The translations under genes and the position numbers were made by a program. A DNA stretch of 10,305 nt from Phycisphaerae bacterium (lineage in GTDB: Bacteria; Planctomycetota; Phycisphaerae; SM23-33). Below, in pieces: positions 5,560 to 10,305 of the stretch. How positions within the stretch are numbered: position 1 is the stretch's first letter; each line of letters begins with the position of its first letter. The stretch covers positions 1 through 10,305 of the forward strand of contig JALHTV010000188.1 of the NCBI GenBank assembly GCA_022866005.1. Reading direction: 5' to 3'. Below the pieces are notes generated by a model. It worked only from the letters and a program-made list of their open reading frames with translations. It did not search any database and was not told the DNA's origin.

Positions 5560-7368
5560 CTAGGGGGGCGGGGCGATGACCTTCAGGTCCAGTTCGGCCA
5601 GTTGGCGGGGGTCCACCGTCGAGGGCGCGCCCGTCAGCGGACAGGTGCCCCGCTGGGTCTTGGGGAAGGCGATCACGTCCCGCAGCGACTGCCCGCCGGT
5701 CATCAGCATCACCACGCGGTCCAGCCCCAGCGCCAGCCCGCCGTGCGGCGGGGCGCCGAACCGCAGCGCGTCCAGCAGGAAGCCGAATCGCTCGCGGGCC
5801 TCAGCCTCGTTGATGCCTAGGACGGCGAACATCTGCTTTTGGAGCTCCGGGGAGTGGATACGGATCGACCCGCCGCCCAGCTCCACCCCGTTGCAGATCA
5901 CATCGTACGCCCGCGCCCGCACCGCGCCGGGGTCGGTCTGGAGCTTGTCCAGGTCGGCCGGCTGCGGCGAGGTAAATGGGTGGTGCATGGCCGTCCAGCG
6001 GTTCTCCTCGGCACTCCACTCCAGAAGCGGGAAGTCCATCACCCAGCACCAGGCCATCGCCACCGGGTCGATCAAGGCCAGGTCCTTGGCCAGGCGGAGC
6101 CGCAGGGCCGCCAGGCACTTGTTCACCGTTGCCGGCTGGTCGGCCAGGAACACCAGCAGGTCGCCGTCGCCGGCCTGGAGCTTGGCCCGCAGTGGCGCCT
6201 GGACCTGGGCGGGGAGGAACTTGGCCACGCCGCCGGTCATCGCAGCCGCCTCGACCTTGCACCAGGCCAGGCCCTTGCCGCCCAGATCGGTGACGTAGGC
6301 GACGTACGCGTCGATCTCCTTGCGGGTGAACTTCTTTCCGCCGCCCGGGGCGCACAGCGCCTTGACGACGCCGCCGGCACTCAGGACGTCGGAGAATACC
6401 TTGAACTCGCTGGGCCGCAGCAGGTCGCCGACGTCGTGCAGCAGGAGCCCGAAGCGCGTGTCCGGCCGATCGCAGCCGTAGGCCTCCATCGCCTGGTGGT
6501 AGCTCAGCACCGCGACCTGCTGCGGGAAGCCCTTTCCCGCCAGCTCGCAGACGGCGCGGAGGACCTTGTTGGTCACCGCGATCACGTCGGCTTCGGTGCA
6601 GAAGCTCATCTCGAGGTCCAACTGCGTGAACTCCGGCTGGCGGTCGGCGCGGAGGTCCTCGTCACGGAAGCAGCGGACGATCTGGTAGTAGCGGTCCAGT
6701 CCGGCGACCATGAGGATCTGCTTGAACAGTTGGGGGCTTTGCGGCAGGGCGTAGAAGGCCGCCTGCTGCAAGCGCGAGGGCACCAGGAAGTCGCGGGCGC
6801 CTTCGGGCGTGGACTTGGTCAGGAACGGCGTCTCGACCTCGATGAACCCTTCGCGGTCCAGCACGTCGCGCATCGTCCGGCAGATGCGATGCCGCAGCAC
6901 CAGCGCCCGCATCATCTCAGGCCTCCGGAGGTCGATGTAGCGATAGCGCAGGCGAGTCTCTTCCGAGACGTCGGTGAACTCGTCCGGCTCGAACGGCACG
7001 GTGTCGGAGCGATTCAGCACGGTCAGGCTCTCGCCCAGGACTTCGATCTGACCCGTGGGGAGCTTGGGGTTCTCGCGGTCCTTTCCGCGCGGGCGGACCG
7101 CGCCGCTCACGGCGATGACCCACTCGTTGCGCAGCGCCCGGGCCTGGGCGTAGCGGTCGGCCTCGGCCTGGTTGTGGGGATCGGCCGGCAGGTCGAAGAC
7201 CACCTGCGTGATCCAGTCGCGGTCGCGGAGGTCGACGAACACGACCCCGCCGTGGTCGCGATAGCTGCGGACCCAGCCGCACAGGCGGACCTTCTTGCCG
7301 CTGTCGGCCAGCCGCAACTGGCCGCAATGGTGCGTGCGCTTCAGTACGTCGTCACTGGGCAGCGCCAT
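5560..7368 (-). CDS. aspS: Aspartyl-tRNA synthetase, bacterial type
   Basis: The enzyme charges tRNA-Asp with aspartate using ATP (class II, subclass IIb). In the 602-aa product, the N-terminal OB-fold anticodon-binding domain spans about 15-115, followed by the [20 protein letters not shown] linker (131-150). Motif 1 ends in [20 protein letters not shown] (175-194), motif 2 is [21 protein letters not shown] (231-251), the bacterial GAD insertion covers about 290-425, [15 protein letters not shown] is at 491-505, and motif 3 is [13 protein letters not shown] (543-555). I place the start at the ATG whose complement is 7366-7368. It gives the usual family length, whereas the frame stays open 465 bases further through the promoter region and into the divergent gene. 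Whether it also charges tRNA-Asn cannot be told by eye. It is a single gene, divergent from the next one and convergent with lptE. Confidence 0.96.
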   Translation of the reverse strand: MALPSDDVLKRTHHCGQLRLADSGKKVRLCGWVRSYRDHGGVVFVDLRDRDWITQVVFDLPADPHNQAEADRYAQARALRNEWVIAVSGAVRPRGKDRENPKLPTGQIEVLGESLTVLNRSDTVPFEPDEFTDVSEETRLRYRYIDLRRPEMMRALVLRHRICRTMRDVLDREGFIEVETPFLTKSTPEGARDFLVPSRLQQAAFYALPQSPQLFKQILMVAGLDRYYQIVRCFRDEDLRADRQPEFTQLDLEMSFCTEADVIAVTNKVLRAVCELAGKGFPQQVAVLSYHQAMEAYGCDRPDTRFGLLLHDVGDLLRPSEFKVFSDVLSAGGVVKALCAPGGGKKFTRKEIDAYVAYVTDLGGKGLAWCKVEAAAMTGGVAKFLPAQVQAPLRAKLQAGDGDLLVFLADQPATVNKCLAALRLRLAKDLALIDPVAMAWCWVMDFPLLEWSAEENRWTAMHHPFTSPQPADLDKLQTDPGAVRARAYDVICNGVELGGGSIRIHSPELQKQMFAVLGINEAEARERFGFLLDALRFGAPPHGGLALGLDRVVMLMTGGQSLRDVIAFPKTQRGTCPLTGAPSTVDPRQLAELDLKVIAPPP

Positions 7369-7415
7369 AAGGTTCTCTGGTCTCCTCGCCCCAGCGGCGG
7401 GGCGGCGAAGCCGAC

Positions 7416-7443
7416 AGTGTAGCGTATCCCCCCGCAGTTTCAA
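7416..7443 (-). promoter_or_regulatory. Promoter of aspS
   Basis: Read on the minus strand, TTGAAA (7443-7438) and TACACT (7421-7416) are 16 bases apart, five and four matches to consensus. Transcription would start near 7409, giving a leader of about 40 bases to the chosen ATG. This supports that start over longer forms, whose codons would lie upstream of the promoter. Confidence 0.6.
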
Positions 7444-7515
7444 CCACTTCGGCAGCCTGGGCGGGGGGGCCGCTCGGTCCGTGTGGAAAGGGGCACCCGC
7501 GGTGGGCGATTTCGC

Positions 7516-7544
7516 TTGCCTGGCCGCCGCCGATGCGGTAAACA
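7516..7544 (+). promoter_or_regulatory. Weak promoter candidate for the zinc-ribbon membrane protein
   Basis: TTGCCT (7516-7521) and TAAACA (7539-7544) have 17-base spacing. The -10 lacks the final T, so the match is weak, but it lies about 50 bases before the GTG start, and no better candidate is visible in this divergent intergenic region. Confidence 0.3.
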
Positions 7545-7592
7545 CAGGGGCGCACTTCAGATCACTGGGTCGCTTGGAAAGGGCGGTGTTGG

Positions 7593-8849
7593 GTGGCCAT
7601 CCAGTTCGTCTGTCCCAACCCCAAGTGCGGCAAGCTGATTCAGGTTGCCGGTGACAGGGCCGGGCAGCCGGTCTCTTGCCCGACTTGCCGGCAGATGGTG
7701 CTCGTTCCTGGCGCTGCGGGCAGCGTAACGGCCAAGGACCAGGCGGTGCTGGACTCCTACCAGCAGTTTCTGCGGGGCGTGAAGGAGCACCAGGCGCCTC
7801 CTGAGCAGGGAGCCGACCCATTCCCGTCTGCACCGCCCGCGCCTCCGGCCGCCCCGCCCAGGGTGCCGCAGCGGCCCCCCGGTCCTGGACTCGAGGTCGA
7901 CGGGTTGGACGACCTCTCGGCCCTTCCCCGGGCGGAGGTAGCGCTGCCGGCCGGGATGGGGGGCAAGGCGGGCTGGGTCCGTGTCTGGTGGCACAGCCCC
8001 GCGCCCCTGATGGGGAGCCTCTGGCGGCATTGCCTGACGGCCGTGTGGCACAGCGGCGCCGACGCCGGCAGCGTGCTGGCGGCCGGCCTGTGCCTGGCCA
8101 TTCTGACGACCTACTACCGCTGTCTGCTGGGCTCCGGGGCGATGCTGCCGAGTGACTGGGCCGTGCCGCGGGAGTTGCTGGTCGCCGGGTGGGGTGTGCT
8201 GGGCGTGGTGCTGGGCGGATACGTGTTGGTGGTGTGTCTGTCCTTGACCCACGCCGCGGTGGCCTCGGGGGGACGGATGGAGACGTGGCTTCGGCCGACG
8301 GCGGGCCGGGTGGTGCGGACCGGCCTGCTGGGCCTGGCGGTGCTGGTGGTGTATCTGCTGCCGGTGATCACGCTGCCGCTGCTGCCCCTGGCGATGCTGA
8401 CGTTGAGCTTGACGCACGACGGCAGGGCGTTCTGTTTCCGCTGGCAGGTCCGCTCGACCTTCGCCTACGGGGAGGGTTTTGCGATCCTGTGGCTGGTGTG
8501 GTTGCTGGGCGCCGCGGTGGTAGCCGTGGTGTGGACGGGGTTGAACTGGCTGGCCGGCGCGTTCGCTGAGGGCGTGGTGGTGGGGATGTCCAAGCCCGAG
8601 GCGGCGGCGACGCGAGCGGTGGTGTGGTTCGTCGGGGCGTTGGTGGCGGGCGTGGCGGCGCTGCTGCCGGTCTGCGGACTGGCTCGGTGCACGGGGTTGC
8701 TCGCGCGCTTTCGGCCGGGGGTGCTGGAATCGCTGCCCGCCAGCTGCAAGTCCGTGGTCACGTGGGGCATTATCCTGGTGTGTATCATCGTCGGGGCCGT
8801 CGTGACGTCGCTGTGGATGGGGGCATGGAGCGCCCCGGCGACGCCTTGA
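7593..8849 (+). CDS. Zinc-ribbon, multi-pass membrane protein, function unknown
   Basis: I do not recognise a named function. The 418-aa protein starts with a zinc ribbon, CPNPKC (C7, C12) and CPTC (C29, C32), in the setting [13 protein letters not shown] that is typical of many planctomycete proteins. A Pro/Ala-rich linker follows (about 68-100). The C-terminal two thirds is hydrophobic, with about six membrane segments near 156-176, 194-218, 242-272, 295-320, 342-362 and 388-410. The arrangement suggests a cytoplasmic metal-binding head on an inner-membrane domain, possibly of a Yip1/DUF-type permease-like fold, which is only a guess. The start is GTG, with AAAGGG at 7578-7583 as a plausible ribosome binding site. 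A GTG start is needed because no in-frame ATG occurs before the first zinc cysteines. The next gene's -35 box overlaps its stop. Confidence 0.8.
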   Translation: MAIQFVCPNPKCGKLIQVAGDRAGQPVSCPTCRQMVLVPGAAGSVTAKDQAVLDSYQQFLRGVKEHQAPPEQGADPFPSAPPAPPAAPPRVPQRPPGPGLEVDGLDDLSALPRAEVALPAGMGGKAGWVRVWWHSPAPLMGSLWRHCLTAVWHSGADAGSVLAAGLCLAILTTYYRCLLGSGAMLPSDWAVPRELLVAGWGVLGVVLGGYVLVVCLSLTHAAVASGGRMETWLRPTAGRVVRTGLLGLAVLVVYLLPVITLPLLPLAMLTLSLTHDGRAFCFRWQVRSTFAYGEGFAILWLVWLLGAAVVAVVWTGLNWLAGAFAEGVVVGMSKPEAAATRAVVWFVGALVAGVAALLPVCGLARCTGLLARFRPGVLESLPASCKSVVTWGIILVCIIVGAVVTSLWMGAWSAPATP

Positions 8850-8874
8850 ACCGCCCTGATTTCCGCCGTAAGCT
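8846..8874 (+). promoter_or_regulatory. Promoter of the 8917-9564 gene, overlapping the upstream stop codon
   Basis: TTGAAC (8846-8851) and TAAGCT (8869-8874) are 17 bases apart, four matches each. The -35 box includes the TGA of the upstream gene. Transcription would start near 8881, 36 bases before the chosen ATG, so this gene can be expressed independently of its neighbour. Confidence 0.5.
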
Positions 8875-8916
8875 CCGGCCTGGTGCCGTGTCGATCCTGC
8901 CTTTGGTGAGATGCCC

Positions 8917-9564
8917 ATGACGAGTCGCTCCGATAGCCGCGGTCCCCGCCGCGCCGACGGACCGGACCCCCCGCCGGGCCCGTCGGAAGCCATGAACACC
9001 TGTGTCGTCTGCGGCGCCCAATACCCGCGGGGGCAGTCCTGCCCGCGATGCCGGCCGCAGCGGTACCGCGCCGCCAGCGGCGGGTTCGACAAGGGCAAGT
9101 GGGGCCTGATCGCGGTGGGGGTGGCCGTGTTCCTCTTGCTGATGATCGGGGCGTACTTCGTCATCAAGGGCCTCGCCAAAGGCGGGCAGGAGTACGGCCA
9201 GGCCCTGCACGGCGCCCAGGAGAGGGGCAGCGAGGTCGGCTGCACGCTTCAGTTGACCAACGTATACAGGAGCCTGCAAATCGCCGCGATGAGCGCCGAC
9301 GGCAAGTTCCCCGCCTCGCTGGGGGAGCTGTACAGCCCCGGGGAGCTCCACTGTCCCAGCCGCGAGGGGCCGGCCTACGTCTATGTCCCCGGCCAGGACC
9401 TGTCCATGCCGGGCAGCAACGTGCTGGTCTATGAGGCCGCCCCCGCCCACGACGGCAAGTGCTCGGTGCTTCGGCTGAATGGCCGGGTGGAGCTGCTGAC
9501 CCCCGAGGCGCTCCAGGCGGAGCTGGACAGGACCCGCCGCGCCATGGCACCCAGGAGGCGCTGA
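8917..9564 (+). CDS. Zinc-ribbon, single-TM protein with pseudopilin-like C-terminal domain, function unknown
   Basis: Numbered from 8917 (215 aa): a short disordered Pro/Arg-rich stretch, then a zinc ribbon, CVVC (C29, C32) and CPRC (C42, C45), one membrane segment at about 61-84, and an exported domain. That domain has the layout seen in the C-terminal part of PVC pseudopilin-like proteins: CTLQLTNVYRSLQIAAMSAD helix, KFPASLGELY, HCPSREGPAYVYVPG, VLVYEAAPAHDGK and LRLNGRVELL, with a Cys pair (109 and 146) that could form a disulfide. The prepilin leader with its Gly/Phe cleavage site is absent and replaced by the zinc ribbon, so it is not expected to be a filament subunit. ATG at 8917 has GGTGAG six bases upstream; ATG at 8911 is too close to that site. 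ATG at 8992 would start just before the zinc ribbon and is a real alternative. Confidence 0.75.
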   Translation: MTSRSDSRGPRRADGPDPPPGPSEAMNTCVVCGAQYPRGQSCPRCRPQRYRAASGGFDKGKWGLIAVGVAVFLLLMIGAYFVIKGLAKGGQEYGQALHGAQERGSEVGCTLQLTNVYRSLQIAAMSADGKFPASLGELYSPGELHCPSREGPAYVYVPGQDLSMPGSNVLVYEAAPAHDGKCSVLRLNGRVELLTPEALQAELDRTRRAMAPRRR

Positions 9565-9570
9565 CGGCCG

Positions 9571-9858
9571 CTAGCGGGCGGGGTCCTCGATCCAGACGCG
9601 GTAGCAGTCGCCGCACAGGTGCAGGGTCAGCCGGCGGTACACCTGGTCCATCAGCTCCCGCTCCGTCATGCCGCGCATCTGATCGATCAGCTCGTCGATC
9701 TTCTCCGCCAGCTCCTCGGGGTCCACCCAGCCTTCCAGTTCCGGTGGGCTGGGGTCGGCGATGGCCTCGATCCGCACGACATAGAAGTCCCCCCGGCCGG
9801 GGAACAGCTCCCGCCCGCAACGGTGGCACAGCAGGAAGGTTTCGTCGTCCGTTCCCAT
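9571..9858 (-). CDS. Small zinc-ribbon protein, function unknown
   Basis: The 95-aa protein has CHRC (C11, C14) near the N-terminus and CGDC (C82, C85) near the C-terminus, a split four-cysteine site that could fold into one zinc knuckle. Between them lie a short beta-like stretch (DFYVVRIEAI), an acidic linker and an amphipathic helix rich in Glu/Asp (PEELAEKIDELIDQMRGMTE). It has no signal peptide or membrane segment, so it is probably cytoplasmic. It lies 63 bases downstream of proA on the same strand, probably in the same transcript. It converges with the plus-strand gene that stops six bases away. A CCGCTAGCGG palindrome at 9568-9577 covers the junction. The codon pattern and paired cysteine motifs make it a credible gene despite its size. 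Confidence 0.72.
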   Translation of the reverse strand: MGTDDETFLLCHRCGRELFPGRGDFYVVRIEAIADPSPPELEGWVDPEELAEKIDELIDQMRGMTERELMDQVYRRLTLHLCGDCYRVWIEDPAR

Positions 9859-9921
9859 GTCTTGGTTCCGCCGGATAGGGAGACGGGGCCCTGGGCAACG
9901 GTGCTGGCGGCTCCGGGCGCT

Positions 9922-10305
9922 TCAGCTTCGCAGGTGGCCTCGGCCGGTGACGATCCACTTGGTGGTGGTGAGGTCCTCGGCGCCCATCGGGCCGCGGGCG
10001 TGCAGCTTGTCGGTGCTGATGCCCACCTCGGCGCCCAGGCCGTAGATGCCGCCGTCGCTGAGGCGCGTGGAGGCGTTGACCATCACGCTGGAGGAATCCA
10101 CCGCCGCGACGAACGCCTCGGCGGCGGCGAGCGATTCGGTGACGATCGCGTCGGTATGGTGGCTGCCGTAGGTGTTGATGTGCTCGATGGCCGCGCCCAG
10201 GTCGTCCACCACGCGGACGGCCAGGATCAGCTCCAGGTACTCCTTGCGCCAGTCGTCCTCACTCGCGGTTTTCATTGCGGGCACGAGCTTGCGGCTGCGG
10301 TCGCA
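9922..10305 (-). CDS. proA: Gamma-glutamyl phosphate reductase, C-terminal part (5' end outside window)
   Basis: ProA reduces gamma-glutamyl phosphate to glutamate semialdehyde with NADPH, the second step of proline synthesis. The 127 visible residues carry the C-terminal signature in order: [62 protein letters not shown] and [20 protein letters not shown]. The catalytic cysteine lies upstream, outside the window. A GTG and an ATG occur in frame near 10284 and 10275, but the frame is open to the edge and homologous sequence continues through it, so neither is the start. The stop is TGA at 9924-9922. The zinc-ribbon gene follows after 63 bases. Confidence 0.93.
   Translation of the reverse strand, partial: CDRSRKLVPAMKTASEDDWRKEYLELILAVRVVDDLGAAIEHINTYGSHHTDAIVTESLAAAEAFVAAVDSSSVMVNASTRLSDGGIYGLGAEVGISTDKLHARGPMGAEDLTTTKWIVTGRGHLRS

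Noticed and set aside
5839..7422. Long open frame of more than 500 codons on the plus strand, antisense to aspS
   Set aside because: It lies opposite a complete, motif-rich aspS; its translation is low-complexity and shows no domain. It is a by-product of high-GC codon use.
7369..7833. A 155-residue N-terminal extension of AspS
   Set aside because: It crosses the predicted aspS promoter and enters the divergent gene, and the shorter start gives normal family length with the OB-fold at the usual position.
7557..9245. Open frame of about 560 codons on the minus strand
   Set aside because: It runs opposite the zinc-ribbon membrane gene and the following gene; the product is rich in His, Gln, Arg and Pro without motifs, as expected of an antisense shadow.
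1..10305. CRISPR array, insertion sequence, prophage, tRNA or attachment site
   Set aside because: I found no direct-repeat array, transposase, integrase or tRNA-like fold on either strand.

Overview
The window is high-GC bacterial DNA with ordinary gene density on both strands. The gene set suggests a diderm bacterium of the Planctomycetota or a related PVC lineage. It combines outer-membrane assembly genes (BamD-like, LptE-like) with several zinc-ribbon membrane proteins. It also has non-pilin proteins carrying pseudopilin-like C-terminal domains, and few start codons have a clear Shine-Dalgarno sequence. This placement is inferred from family content; there is no marker here that settles it.

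Layout, left to right: (1) the 3' end of clpB, an AAA+ disaggregase cut by the window edge; (2) a 469-base gap (824-1292) that is not empty. It holds a terminator-like hairpin, a TTGAAT-N17-TAGAGT promoter and, just downstream, a sequence that folds into a very long imperfect helix, read here as a candidate structured non-coding RNA (about 986-1196); (3) recO, with a -10 box so close to its ATG that the mRNA may be leaderless; (4) a 458-aa single-pass membrane protein with a pseudopilin-like tail; (5) a 259-base gap with three hairpins or palindromes and a strong promoter; (6) a two-gene, ATGA-overlapping unit for outer-membrane biogenesis: a BamD-like TPR protein and an LptE-like lipoprotein; (7) two strong hairpins between convergent genes; (8) aspS on the minus strand; (9) a divergent promoter region; (10) a zinc-ribbon multi-pass membrane protein and a zinc-ribbon/single-TM/pseudopilin-like protein on the plus strand; (11) on the minus strand, a 95-aa zinc-ribbon protein downstream of the 3' end of proA, cut by the window edge.

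The genes are mostly housekeeping (protein disaggregation, recombinational repair, tRNA charging, proline synthesis, envelope assembly) mixed with lineage-type hypothetical membrane proteins. There is no sign of a mobile element, phage, CRISPR array or defence island. The most interesting signal is the predicted structured RNA between clpB and recO. Its helix, its internal tandem mini-hairpins and a correctly placed promoter are all visible in the sequence, but I could not match it to a known RNA family.
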